A stretch of DNA of 64,000 bases from Prorocentrum cordatum. Its lineage: Eukaryota > Sar > Dinophyceae > Prorocentrales > Prorocentraceae. The stretch lies in assembly GCA_963575745.1 (NCBI GenBank), contig CAUYUJ010003891.1:1-64000 (forward strand). The letters run 5' to 3'. Both the position numbers and the translations under genes were made by a program. The first letter of the stretch is position 1. Each line of letters begins with the position of its first letter. The notes beneath the pieces were generated by a model. That model was given only the letters and a program-made list of their open reading frames with translations, ran no database searches and was not told the DNA's origin. This document shows, piece by piece, positions 9,751 to 20,031 of this stretch.

Positions 9751-10500
9751 ACGCTCCAGGGGCCTCTTGGGGGCGTCCCAAGGGCTTCTGGAGACCTCTT
9801 GGGGCCCTCTTGGGGCCTCTTGGGGCTCTCTTAGGGTTTGCTGGGGGCCTCCAGGGGGCCTCTTAGGGCCTCCTGGGGGCCTCTAGAGCCGAAAGCTCGA
9901 CATGTTCATTCGGGTTCCCCTTCTGGGCCTCCTCTTGGGGCCATCCTGGGGCCCCTCCTGGGCCGTCCTGGGGGCCTCTTGGGCGGTCTGGGGGCCCTCT
10001 TGGGCCGTCTTGGGGGCCTGTTGGGCCGTCCTGGGGCGATCTTGGGGGCCTCTTGGGCCGTCGTGGAGCGTGGGTAGGCCTCTTGGGCGGTCTTGGGGCC
10101 CTCTTGGCGTCTTGGGGCCGTCTTGGGGGCCTGTTGGGCCGTCCTGGAGCGATCTTGGGGGCCTCTTGGGCCGTCGTGGAGCGTGGGTAAGCCGAAATGG
10201 CGTGCACGTGAAAATCCTTCAAAAACTATTGAAAAATCAATGATGTGTGCTTCTCGGGGCTGTCTTGGGGGTGCTCTTGGAGCCCTCTTGGACCGTCTTG
10301 GAGGCGTCTTGGGCCGTCTGGAGGCCATCTTGGGCGTCTTGGGGCGATCTGGAACCGTCTGGGTGCTCCCTTGGACTGCTCGGGACTCTCTTGGACCGGC
10401 TTGGGGCGCCCTTGGGTCGTCCCCGGGCCGTTTGAGACCTTGAAGGGGGCCGGCGGCAGAGTGGGGCCGGCGGCAGAGTGGGGCCCCCTCGGAGGGACTT
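9740..10500 (+). repeat. GGGGCC/CTTGG 15-mer array, copy 2, inside LINE-1
   Basis: Units such as GGGGCCCTCTTGGGCCGTC, with core 2 near 9893-9935 (GAAAGCTCGACATGTTC then GGGTTCCCCTTCTGGG) and core 1 near 10170-10255 (AAAAATCAATGATGTGTGC). It separates the ORF1 coiled-coil half from the ORF1 C-terminal half, so it either inserted or expanded there. Confidence 0.75.
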
Positions 10501-10659
10501 TCAGGAGGTTTTTGACCAGGCACTGGAGAAGGGGGCCAAAGACTGTGCCAAACACTGTGTCAGAGAGGTCTCGCACGGCCCAACCCGCCGGGCGGGGGCG
10601 GCCGGATCTCTTGCTTGAGAAATGCGACCACCTCTCCCGGCGACCCCGACCCCTCCAAG

Positions 10660-11240
10660 TTCCCGAAACAATCGTCTCAGTTGCCTGCTGTGGGGCGTGG
10701 CGGAGGTCGGCAAATTGGCGCTCCAAAACTCCGAGGCGCGCTTCAGGGCTCAACGTGGTATCTGACGCTGTCTGGGCAGATGCTGGTCGCGAGGGGCCAA
10801 CTTCGATAGCTGCCACTCGCGCTTCCAGATTTTACAACGAAGCCTTCAGTGCTGACGCGGCATCTTGAAGATCACGTCGAGAGACTCCGTGTGCCTTGAA
10901 AGCCACAATGCCCTTCTGGATCGGCTTCAAGAGCTTCTCGTTCGCCTCTAGCGTTGCCGGCGTGCTTGCAGATGCCCCTGCAAGAGCATGCCCGTGCTGC
11001 TGTTGACGCGCTGCTAGGAGAGCTTCGGGGGCCGATTCTGTGACCCCGTCCATCTCATTCAACGGGCTATCAATCTCTATTACCTTTGCCTTGGGCTCGC
11101 CTGGAGTTGGGGTCGACGGCGGCGAAGATGGCGGGGGGCGGTCACCGCTCAACAGCTGCCTGACAGGGGTGCCTGGCACGCGTTCGACCCCACTCGCACC
11201 CGAAGAAGACATCGCTGCAGGCGTGAGCGTGCGAGAGGGT
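10660..11240 (-). pseudogene. LINE-1 ORF1, N-terminal half with coiled coil
   Basis: The frame reads [20 protein letters not shown], then PLNEMDGVTESAPEALLAAR, then SALKASL-stop-NLEARVAAIE. The TAA at 10830-10832 stands where CAA would give an unbroken helix, so it looks like a nonsense mutation. After GVLERQFADLRHAPQQATET a one-base shift near 10665 leads into NLEGSGSPGEVVAFLKQ. Heptad-like spacing (NLEARVAAIE, LERQFADL) predicts a coiled coil, as in other LINE ORF1 proteins. The start Met is uncertain because the hexamer array upstream is open in frame. Confidence 0.6.
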
Positions 11241-11261
11241 GAAGGCATGAACGATTCTTGC

Positions 11262-11835
11262 CCCGGTGCCGGTGCCGGTACCGGTGCTGGTGCCGGTGCC
11301 GGTGCCGGTGCCGGCGCCGGTGCCGGCGCCGGTGCCGGTGCCGGTGCCGGTGCCGGTGCCAGTGCCGGCGCCGGTGCCGGTGCCGGTGCCGGTGCCGGTG
11401 CCGGTGCCGGTGCCGGTGCCGGTGCCGGTGCCGGTGCCGGTGCCGGTGCCGGTGCCGGTGCCGGTGCCGGTGCCGGTGCCCGGTGCCGGTGCCGGTGCCG
11501 GTGCCGGTGCCGGTGCCGGTGCCGGTGCCGGTGCCGGTGCCGGTGCCGGTGTCGGTGCCGGTGCCGGTGCCGGTGCCGGTGGCTGGTGCCGGTGCCGGTG
11601 GCTGGTGCCTGTGGCCGGTAGCCGGTGCTGGTGCCAGTATTGGTGCCGGTGGCGAATGGCCGGTGGCCGGTGGCCAGTGCCAGTGCCGGTGCCAGTGCCG
11701 GTGCCGGTGGCCGGTGCTTGTGGCCGGTGCCGGTGGCCAATGGCCCGTGGCTGGGGCCGGTGCCGGTGCCGGTGCCAGTGCGCGGTGCTGGGTGTCGACA
11801 CCAGCACCGCTGGCACCGGCACTGGCACTGGCCCC
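11262..11835 (+). repeat. (GGTGCC)n hexamer array
   Basis: Near-perfect GGTGCC repeats to about 11600, with single-base slips that change frame, then degenerate GGTGGCC-type units to 11835. A six-base unit leaves all frames open, which explains the long alanine-proline and glycine-alanine frames on both strands. A second array is at 21903-22270. Confidence 0.95.
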
Positions 11836-12080
11836 AAGACGGCCCAAACAGAGAAGGATCCAAGACGACCCAAGGGGGCTCCAAGATGGCCAGGGAGGGA
11901 CCCAAAAGGACACCAACTCGGCCCAAGGAGGTTCTCAGACGGCCCTGAAGGCCTCCAGAGAGCCTCAAGACGACCCAGAAAACCCACCAAGACGGACTCC
12001 GAAAACGCCAGACGGCCGCGCCAGGGGGCCCCAAGGAGCTTCCGAAGTTCCCCCCCGCGGGACGCTGCCAAGACGCCACG
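11836..12080 (-). repeat. GGGGCC/CTTGG array, reverse orientation
   Basis: Units such as CAAGACGGCCCAAAC, CAAGACGACCCAAGG and CTCCAAGATGGCCAGG, the reverse complement of the copy at 61-470. Confidence 0.65.
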
Positions 12081-12184
12081 GAATCCCCAAGGCCCGAGGT
12101 GTCACGCGTGACGGCCTCCCGTGTCCCCTCGCACACTCGCAATCAAGAGTGCTAGGGTGACACGGTGGCGGGACTTGCCGCAAG

Positions 12185-12296
12185 CACCTCCTCCTCCTCC
12201 CCTTCCTCCTCCTCCTCCTCCTCCTCCTCCTCCTCCTCCTCCTCCTCCTCCTCCTCCTCCTCCTCCTCCTCCTCCTCCTCCTCCTCCAACTCATCG
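12185..12296 (+). repeat. (CTC)n microsatellite
   Basis: A CTC run with few interruptions, grading into TCATCGTCATCGTC to about 12330. Confidence 0.95.
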
Positions 12297-12354
12297 TCAT
12301 CGTCTTCCTCGTCGTCGTTTTCCTCCTCGAAATCTACGCGCCTATGAGCGGGCG

Positions 12355-12535
12355 AGTCGGGACAGGCGGGCGGACCCTAAAGGACGGTCGGGCGAATCGG
12401 GCGGGCTGACTTTAACGGGCGGATCGGGCGGGGCCCTAAAGTGGGGGGGGCATCATTGACTGGCGGGCGGGGCCCTAAAGTGGGCGGGGCCCTAAAGTGC
12501 GGGGGGCATCATCGACGGGCGGCGGGGGCCGTTCC
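12355..12535 (+). repeat. GGGCGGGGCCCTAAAGTG minisatellite
   Basis: Units GGGCGGGGCCCTAAAGTG, with variants ending CCTAAAGGA and ACTTTAACG, repeat about seven times. GGGGGGCATCATYGACGGG alternates twice. The following 12540-12840 holds no gene I can support; it is the presumed 3' flank of the gene ending at 12840. Confidence 0.7.
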
Positions 12536-12839
12536 CCAGGGGAAGGGCATTATTTAATCATAGAAGTGCCTGGGTGGACTAGTTCAAACATGATTTATGC
12601 GCGACATATGCCAAAGCACGCGTTGCAAAACGTGCGCAGCATGCACGTAATTCTGCAGATCTGAAGCTAAATGCTACTCAGGTGTGGGCGAGCTGGACAG
12701 ATCCAGCCCTGGAGTCTCCAACTCCGCCTGATCTAGCGCGCTCGAACTCGAGCTCTAGTGCTCCTGCTTAAAATACGTATGAGCGGGCGCATGCGGGCAA
12801 AGCAAAACTGATCTTATAGAGGTTTTCCGACTCATCCTA

Positions 12840-13868
12840 CTAAGCCTGATGAGGCTCGACGCTCCATCCCCCCTCTGCTTGGCCCCTCCGCCTGTCCCCA
12901 ACCCCCCCGCCTAATGCAAGCCGCCAGGCGGCGTGCTCGGAGCTGGCGGGCGCAAGCCCTGCGAAGCGCCCATCGCGACCGGCTCCGCGGCGCCAGAAGC
13001 ACTGGGCGTCAGGGGCAGCGCCGGCGTCACTCGCCCGGGCGCCGCGCGAAGGCGGGGGCTGCGCGGGGGGGCCGGCCGCGCGGCTCGGCGTCGCGTCAGC
13101 GAGCTGCGGGCGCCCCTCGTGGAACTGGGCGCGCTTCTGTGACAGCTGCCTCAGTGACACGCGGCAGCAGCGCATGAGCTCGTTGTGGAAGAGCGCCCTC
13201 CCAAGTTCTGAGTCGGGCCAGCCCTTGAGAAACACCTCGCCGTTCTGCTCCTGGCGCTCCCCCAGGCGCGGGAACTGCTCGAAGGCCGCCTTAAGCACCG
13301 CCACCGCTTCGGGCTTGGACGGGCGCGCTCGCCTCTTCCGCTTTGCGGGGGCCTCTTGGTCCGACACGGCCACGCTGTAGAGGTCGACGCAGGCGTTCAC
13401 GGAAATCTGGCTTTTCCCGGTCAGGAGCACACGACGGATGAGCTCTCTGTCCTTGAAAGCTGCCTTCGTGAAAACCATGGCCCCCCCTTCGCCAAGGCCC
13501 TGATTGTCGAATTGCGCCTCGCCCGCCAAGTCCGCGAACGTCAGCGCGCGCTCGCCCGAGCCCGGCGCCTCGCCTCCTGTCGGGGGGGCACCGGCCAGAT
13601 CGCTCTCCGCGGCGCCCGGACTGGCGGGCTGCGAGACGTCGACATTGCCGCCGCCAGCCCGCGCGGCAGGGCGCGCAACGTCAGCCACCAGGCCGCCAGC
13701 GGGAACCGGGCCCTGGGGCGCCGCCGGGCAAGCTGGCACCTGCGTGGAGAGCGGCGCGGCGTACGCATGAGGGTGATAGTGACCCCGAACAGGGCGCGCC
13801 AAACGCCCTGGCTCGTTGTCGCCGTCGCTCTCGCCGTCGGCAGCGTCGCCTGCGGGCGCGCAATTCAA
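12840..13868 (-). CDS. Hypothetical protein, possible C-terminal exon of the NTPase gene
   Basis: An open minus-strand frame of 342 residues. The first third is low-complexity Ala/Pro/Gly. The middle looks folded: MVFTKAAFKDRELIRRVLL, KSQISVNACVDLYSVA, a basic patch APAKRKRRARPSKPEAV, then VLKAAFEQFPRLGER and FLKGWPDSELGRALF. The texture fits the C-terminal part of DUF3987-like proteins, and the P-loop NTPase exons lie upstream on the same strand at 17409-15560. A join across the satellites at 13900-15465 would need very large introns and is inferred only. The ORF begins right at the edge of the telomere-like repeat. Confidence 0.5.
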   Translation of the reverse strand: MNCAPAGDAADGESDGDNEPGRLARPVRGHYHPHAYAAPLSTQVPACPAAPQGPVPAGGLVADVARPAARAGGGNVDVSQPASPGAAESDLAGAPPTGGEAPGSGERALTFADLAGEAQFDNQGLGEGGAMVFTKAAFKDRELIRRVLLTGKSQISVNACVDLYSVAVSDQEAPAKRKRRARPSKPEAVAVLKAAFEQFPRLGERQEQNGEVFLKGWPDSELGRALFHNELMRCCRVSLRQLSQKRAQFHEGRPQLADATPSRAAGPPAQPPPSRGARASDAGAAPDAQCFWRRGAGRDGRFAGLAPASSEHAAWRLALGGGVGDRRRGQAEGGWSVEPHQA

Positions 13869-13899
13869 GGAGGGAGGGGGTCGACCTGGCCTAACACCT

Positions 13900-14870
13900 C
13901 CTCCTCCAACACCCGAATCCTAAGACCCCCACCCTAACCCCCGTAACCCTGACACCCTGACCCGAACCCTAACACCCTCATCCTGACGCACGAACCCTGG
14001 CCCCATAACACCGAACCCCTCAAACCCTAACCCTGGCACAGTAACCCTATCACTAACCGTGCCCCTAACGCGCTGACGCTAGCACCATACCATAACCCCA
14101 ACACACGAACCCTAACACCTGAACCCAGAGACCCCCCCCCCGAAACTGAACCCTGACCCCGCCTAAACCCGAGCGCGCTAGCCCTAACCGTAACGCTCGA
14201 AACCTAACATCCTTAGCTTTTCACCATAACCCCACCACCTTCACAGCAGCACCACAATCAAAACACCGTTACCCTAACACCCTGACGCGAACACCCTAAC
14301 CGTACCCTAATGCGAACCCGAAAAAAGCCCGAGCACCGTATCCATGGTCCCAGTCATATCATTCAAGTTCTAACGCACCCTGGCCCAAACCTTAATACAC
14401 CAACCGTGACGCCCTCACCCGAACCCTGACACTCGAACCCTAACTCCTTACCCCTTACACCCGAACCCGAACACCCTTGCTCTCGCCATAGCACCCTGGC
14501 CCCAACGCCCGAACCCTACCACACGTTTCCTCACACCCTGACTCTAACCGAACATCCACACCCCCTAAGTCGAACACCCTAACCCTCACACCCTCACCTG
14601 AACACAACACCCGAGCCCGAACATCCCAGTCCCAAACCTAGCACCCTGGCCATAACACCTTAGCCCAACCACGAACACCCTAGACCGAACCATAAGCCCG
14701 AAACCCAAACACCCTAACCCTTACACCCTCACACCCTCTCACTAACACCCTAACCCTGAATCCAAAGCCCCATGAACCTAACTCAGACACCGTAACGCAC
14801 TAATCCTGACACCCTAACCCAAACACCCGAAACCCGCTCCTTTCACCCACACCCTCACCCCAACACACTG
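13900..14870 (+). repeat. Degenerate telomere-like repeat tract
   Basis: About 970 bases of CCCTAAC, CCCTGAC, AACCCTAACACCCTG and similar words, never in perfect register. It resembles an old interstitial tract of plant/protist-type CCCTAAA telomere repeat, but most units are CCCTAACA or CCCTGACA, so a satellite of separate origin is possible. Confidence 0.75.
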
Positions 14871-15059
14871 ACCCAAGCCGGGGCCCGCGCACGACCATTC
14901 CGCATTCCCCAACCAGAGCTTGCCTCTGTAGGGGCCCTAGCGGATTCGTATGGTTAGGTGAGGTGGGGCGCCGATTACGGTGGCAGGGGGCCGGGTGCCC
15001 GGGTGTCCCGATGCCCGGGTGCGTCGTCGCCGATTTCGGTGGCCAGGCCAGGGTGCCTG

Positions 15060-15465
15060 GGTGCCCAGGAACCTTATAGCCCCATAGCACAATCGCCATA
15101 TAGTTCGATCGCCTTAAATTCCTATAGTGCCCTATAGACCTATAGCCCTCTTGCCCTATTGCCCTATAGCCCTTTAACCCTATAGCCCTATAGCCCTCTA
15201 GCACTATAGCATTATAGTCCTGTAGCCCTATAGTGCCCTTTAGCCCAATGGCCCAAATAGCGCATATAACCTTGTATATATAGCCCTATAGCCCAATAGC
15301 CCTATAGCCCAATAGCCCTATAGCACAATAGCCCTATAGCCCTATGGCCCCACAGCCCTATAGCACTCTAGCCCAAGAGCCTTATAGACCTCTAGCCCAG
15401 CAGCCCAATAGACCATATAGCCCATCTAGCCCCATACCCTCATAGCCCCATAGCCCCCAAACAAT
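15060..15465 (+). repeat. CCCTATAGC 9-base satellite
   Basis: Many units of CCCTATAGC or CCCAATAGC, with some expansions (ACCTATAGC, CCTTATAGA). It lies between the telomere-like tract and the downstream exon of the NTPase gene. Confidence 0.9.
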
Positions 15466-15559
15466 AGGATTGGGCTTTTCTCCGGTATATATGTTGATGC
15501 GGATGGGGCGTCGGCTCTGCCTTTGCAAAGAAGCCAGGTGCACCGTCTTCGTCCAGAGC

Positions 15560-15780
15560 AGCTCGCCATATGGTCCGGATGGCAATGCTGATGTCGAGCA
15601 TGCGCCTGGCGCACTGGACGCGCTGGGTGGTGATGAGCGGCAACCCCGAGGCCGCGTCCAAGGTGCCCCCGCCTCCAGAGTAATCCAGCACGGCAACGAG
15701 AGCAGCCTGAACGCCCTGCTGGCCCGCGGCGTTGGCCTCCAGCGCAGCCAATGTAGGATCGTCGTCTCCTCGGGTGGCGA
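15560..15780 (-). CDS. Probable further exon of the P-loop NTPase gene
   Basis: The minus-strand frame reads DDPTLAALEANAAGQQGVQA, then GTLDAASGLPLITTQRVQ, then ARRMLDISIAIRTIWRAALD. Hydrophobic spacing and codon use look coding. It is separated from the NTPase body by 260 bases of GCAACC-type repeat and is followed by the CCCTATAGC satellite. Borders are approximate; a donor-like GACG|GTGCAC lies near 15540. Confidence 0.45.
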
Positions 15781-15784
15781 AAAA

Positions 15785-16045
15785 CGTGCAACCCCAGATG
15801 CGCGCGCAACCTGGGGTGAAGGTTCCTGGGGAAACCTAGATGTGCAACCCCAAGTGAACCACCTGAAAAATTACACGTGCAACCAAGGGTGAAGGTTCCT
15901 TCCTACGTCGAAAAACAACGAACGAAATATGTGCAACCACGCATGACGGTTGTCGAAAACCGAAATGAGCGCAACCCAGGGTGATGGTCTCGTGGCAAGG
16001 AGAAACCCGCACCCCAGGTTGCACTCGCAGCTGGGGTTGAACGTT
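15785..16045 (-). repeat. GCAACC..GGGTGAAGGTT repeat in a putative intron
   Basis: The motif TGCAACCNNNGGTGAAGGTT, or close variants, occurs about six times (near 15786, 15807, 15840, 15878, 15930 and 15970). It separates two coding-like segments of the NTPase gene, so it may be a repeat-filled intron or an insertion. Confidence 0.5.
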
Positions 16046-17409
16046 TTTGGCTCTCTGATCTCCTCGCAACTGCGCGCGGATGCTCTGTGCCACTTGGCTG
16101 CCCGTCATGATATTGCGCGCCTCCTCCTCGAACGGCAAGATCGCCCGCGGCTTCTTGGCGAAAAGCTCTGCAACCCTCCTGGCCCCCGCTTGGATGTGGC
16201 CCGTGGGGTCCGGCAGGTCCCCCCTGTTAGAAATTCGGAACTCGGCCCGCAACTGCGCGTCGCCTACGTCGGACGGGGTAACCCGCAGGTATCGCAACCG
16301 GGACTCCTCGCCATCTGGGAACTCCACCCTGCATCCGCCAGCCGGGCCCACGAAACTGCGAGCCTGGGAATTTGCTGCCGACGCCTCGCCCGTCTCGGCG
16401 CCCCTCTCCAAATACTGGGCCGCGGCCTCAGGGGCGCCAAGGTATGTCTCCCAGTTGAACGTCTGCGCCTGCTGGGGGGCGAGCGGCAGCCACGCCCACG
16501 CGGAGACGCCGCGCGGGAGGCGACTCCCCGCGGGCAGCGCAGCGTGGCGCGCCGCGGCCTGGTCAATGCAGGCGACGAAGCGCTCCTTAGTGCACGCCGC
16601 GTGGTTACCCACGATCCCCCTGTCCATGGCTATGAATTTCCCAGGATGTCCGTTGCCGAGCAGAGACACCGAGACGCGTTTGCCGCGAGACTCGCCAAAG
16701 GTCGCGCTTGTGCGAGTTGCCCGTCTCGTCTTGCCACTCGCGATCAAAGTGTTCAAGGTGGACGCGTGGACCGTCGGCGCCCGATCCTTCTCTCCTCCTC
16801 CTCCACCTCCTCCTCCGCGGCCGGTAGCGAGAAGGCCGAGGCCGCCCCAGAACTCGCACGCCTCGTCTAGATAGAACGCCCTGCCGCCCCACACATCTGA
16901 TTGCCTGAACTCGGCAACCCGCCCGTCGCCCTCCGAAAAATCAACGAGGGGAAAGCCGCTGGAGCACCGGTAAAAGAATTCCGTGAAAGTGAAGCTTTGG
17001 AGACAGATACTCTTCACGGTCACGGGGGGGCCGTCGTCGAGGAGCGAGTCGACGTGCTCGCCAATGACGTCGTCGCACGTGTCGAAGATCTCCTCGCAAA
17101 CACTGAAAAGCTGGCTCTTCCCCGCCTGCGCGTTCCCTATCTGGAACACTGGTGCAATTAATGGAGTGGGCTTCTGGCTCCATATCTTGACGGCGGCGCC
17201 ATTTGTAAGAGCCGCCATGGAGCCTCCAACCATCCAGGCGCTCGTGCAATACCCTTGGCACGTTGTGTTAACGATGGGCTCCAAGAACTCGCGCACCTTA
17301 GGGGGAGGTGCTCCGCCGGGCTGAACTCACTGGCGACGCGAGCCATCGCCCTCGCAAAGAGTTTCTTCACCTGCTTCTGGGACAGACTCTCCGCGTTCTT
17401 CCCTGCCAT
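16035..17409 (-). CDS. P-loop NTPase, DUF3987-like, frameshifted
   Basis: Start ATG at 17409 gives MAGKNAESLSQKQVKKLFAR. A one-base problem near 17310 shifts into REFLEPIVNTTCQGYC. Then PVFQIGNAQAGKSQLFSVCE carries a Walker A loop, G-N-A-Q-A-G-K-S. RAFYLDEACEF, about 115 residues on, fits Walker B. Later VSVSLLGNGHPGKF and HAACTKERFVACID resemble the DUF3987 family, in which similar ATPase domains occur in mobile-element and primase/helicase settings. A glycine run after the Walker B region is encoded by a CTC-type repeat. The gene lies 560 bases downstream of the KDZ-like transposase on the same strand. Family assignment is tentative; the P-loop itself is clear. Confidence 0.55.
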
Positions 17410-17972
17410 GGCCGCGCAGTGCGTGACGGCGCGGTCGCGTCGCGAGTATGACCCGCAGGACTCGCTGCGGCAATCCCACGAAGGGGGGCCTTTGAGCCAG
17501 GGCGCTGCGTGCGAGGCTGGCAGATGGAACCTCGCAGCGGGGCAGCGAAGCTGGGGCCTTTGTCTCGCCTTCGAATCGGCATCTTCGCGCGGGCGCAAAA
17601 GCAGCGGCCCGACCTCCTCGCGCCCGCCGCGTCAGATCGATGGGCCGTCATGGGCCGTCTGCCACGCTTTTTTTCACGATCGGCCAAATTCCCAAAACCT
17701 GCGGGGGGGCGGATAACCCCGCTGCACGCTCCAAAACCGCGCCCGAGGCCCTGGCTATTGCAGGGCGACGGAAAGCACGACGCGCCCAGCGAAACTTCCA
17801 CGGCCTCCAGAAATCTCCAAGACAGGGCCGCGAAGCTCTGAGGAAGCCCCAGGAGCTTTCGAGTGCATTTTCGCCCCTCGCCCCATCCCTTCCCCCGTCG
17901 CACCCCGCGCCCCTCGCCCGACCCATGATCCGAACGTTGGCAGGAAGGAGAGGCCGCGAGAGGCCCCGTGCA

Positions 17973-19815
17973 TCAGAGCTGTCTCTGCTTCTTCTCGGCC
18001 GAGGCCGAGGCGGCCTCGCTCGCCCGAGCTACCTTCCTGGCGGCAGTGGCCTGGGCGCCCCTCATGCGCCCCAGCGTCTTCATGTTCAACGCGCCCACCA
18101 TCTCTTGCACGTAGAACTGGGAGGCCCACCGGCCCATGCGGTGGATCACGTGGCCCAGCGGGGACAACTCGCTGTTCATGATTTCGCAGATGTTTGTGGG
18201 GAACTTGCTCAACAAGGCTGTTGGCATCCAGCCCCGGCAGGCAATGTTCGCTGCACCACTTGCCCACGTGCCCGCTGGAATGGTAATCGTCGACAATGTA
18301 AGCCGTCTCGGTTGCCAACCGCGCAGCCACGGCGGTGCCCTCCCCGTTCTTCTCCGCCATGAGGCGCAGGTGGCACGCGTCGTCGTGGACGACAATCTTG
18401 AGGTCGGGCATGTGGGCCGCCACTATGGCGAGGAATCGGCACCGCTGGCTGAGGGGCTCAGCGCGCATGAGCTCTTCCACGTGCGCCAGAATGCCAGACG
18501 CGGATACGGCCGTCAGGAAGCCCGCTGCGCGGGCGGCTGCAACGATGTGCGCGTCCGTCTCCTTGCGCGTGGAACACTCGGAAGCGGCGCGTGGCCCGTT
18601 CGAGCTCCAGGATGCCATGAAGCTCTTTTCTTTGCGCCCTCTCTTGCCAGCCGCGCCCTGCTTTCGAAGCGCCACGCGGCGAGCCCGGCGCGCTTGGATG
18701 CGCGCGACAGCCCCAGTGCCGAAATACGAAGCCAGCGCATCTGGAGAGACAGCGCACGCGGGCTGCCAGCGACGCGCAAAGCCTTTCAGCTGCACCTCCA
18801 GGGGGGACCAATCATCTGGCCCATGCAGGGCTCGGCGCAACCGGTGGTTGCATACAGTCTCGTGCGGCGCCGGCGGGTCAGCCACTAACCTTGGCATGCT
18901 TGCAGCACATCGCCCCCTTCCCATGCGGACGGTCTGGGCACCCTCGAAAAAGGTATTTGTCCAGCTCGGCGCAGTAGACCACGTGAGAGAAAGGCATGCC
19001 GCACGTTCGGCGGTACAACTTGGCGTTGCCATCGATGGCAAGAATGTCTGCGCGGTCTCCAGACAAACGGACCTGCTCCAAACGCCGGCGGAACATCAAC
19101 GGCCCGTACCAGCGCCAACTCTTCTGCACCAGGGCCTCAACGGAGAGACACAGCAAAACTTTTGCCAACTCGTCAAATTTCTCGGGCGCCCCCTTCTGGC
19201 ATCGCTTCCACAAAAGCTGCCGCACCCAAGTGGAACTCAAGTTCGTCCTTGCCCGCGCGAGCACGCCTGGGCCGTGCATCATGCGGAAGATGGTAGCCTC
19301 GCCCATGAAGGAAAAACGGTGAACCAACAGGCGGCACCGCCACTTCCGCAGCCACAAAACGGAAACGCCGAAACTCTTTGACAACAGCCAAAAAACCCGA
19401 TGACTGAAATCAGCATCGAGACGTTTCTTGTACGCCCTGGCGTCGCCGGGTACAGGCTCTTCTAGGAAACCGCACCAATACCGTGTTCGGCGCCTCACCT
19501 CTTTTGTCTGGCCGTTGGCAGTCTGCACCGTCACTCACATCGAAACAACGGGAACACCACCGGGTATAACAGCCCAACTGACACAGCACATTGTGAGTGA
19601 ATCAACGTTGGGTGAAACAGTTGGCTGTCCTTCGTGGCCCCAAACGCAGCACTGGAAAGGCGTTGCGTTTCAAAGCCATGGCCTCCAGTACGCCTGGCCG
19701 TCTGTGTGCCGCGTCCACTTGAAGCCCTCCTCCGCGGCCCAGCGTTGCCGCAGCTCCAAGCTGCGAAGTTCCGTGCACGCGTGGTTGGAGCAGCACGGAC
19801 ACAGGGGAGGCCCCA
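17973..19815 (-). pseudogene. KDZ-type (Zisupton-like) transposase, frameshifted
   Basis: N-terminal zinc-binding piece LCPCCSNHACTELRS (about 19805), then a separate frame 19534-18878 with RTRYWCGFLEEPVPGD and ADILAIDGNAKLYRRTCG (first catalytic D), ending LFRGCPDRP..GAMCCKHAK. A shift near 18885 leads to SASGILAHVEELMRAEPLSQ, then DLKIVVHDDACHLRLMA (second D), then VDDYHSSGHVGKWCSEHC. A second shift near 18230 leads to FPTNICEIMNSELSPLGHV (NxxICE, the E) and SQFYVQEMVGALNMKTLG. This motif order is that of KDZ transposases. At least two frameshifts, and probably introns near 19480-19690, mean no intact protein. The tail is Ala/Lys-rich and ends in EKKQRQL. Confidence 0.65.
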
Positions 19816-19917
19816 TGACGGGCCGCCTCGATCCGAAACATATTGTGCGCGGAAGGGGTGGTGGTGATAATGATACTGGTAATGTTTGTCGCCGTGTTCT
19901 TGCAATGCATTAATTTG

Positions 19918-19965
19918 TTATCGATTGGACTGCAATCGATTGGACTGCAATCGAGTTGTTCCCCA
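19918..19965 (+). repeat. ATCGATTGGACTGCA tandem, left cluster
   Basis: Nearly three units of ATCGATTGGACTGCA. A similar diverged cluster is at 21530-21600. The two clusters bracket the 77-base array and its GAT expansion. Confidence 0.8.
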
Positions 19966-20031
19966 CATCCTGAGTGGGGGTCTTGTTTTCCCAGAACATC
20001 CTCTCCTTCTCCCTCCCGCCTCCCGCCTCCC

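Larger units (their letters stand above)
6169..11240 (-). mobile_element. LINE-1: non-LTR retroelement, inactive
   Basis: Runs from high to low coordinates: ORF1 protein (about 11240-10660 and 9750-9150), endonuclease (9100-8390), linker (8376-7855), reverse transcriptase (7706-6660), C-terminal domain (6456-6220), and a palindrome at the 3' end (6169-6202). ORF1 has a stop and a frameshift, ORF2 has several frameshifts, and the RT catalytic motif is damaged. A GGGGCC-type array (9740-10500) sits between the two halves of ORF1. The type is familiar from dinoflagellate genomes. Confidence 0.85.

Noticed and set aside
11142-12142. Long Ala-Pro, Gly-Ala and His-Arg open frames in both strands
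   Set aside because: A hexamer repeat keeps every frame open; they are not independent genes. Only the part below about 11240 on the minus strand reads as LINE ORF1.
13900-15465. CRISPR-like array
   Set aside because: The repeats are short, degenerate and without spacers of uniform length; the setting is eukaryotic.
15060-15465. TATA-box promoters within CCCTATAGC repeats
   Set aside because: TATAG words are part of a satellite unit, and dinoflagellate promoters are not known to depend on a canonical TATA box.
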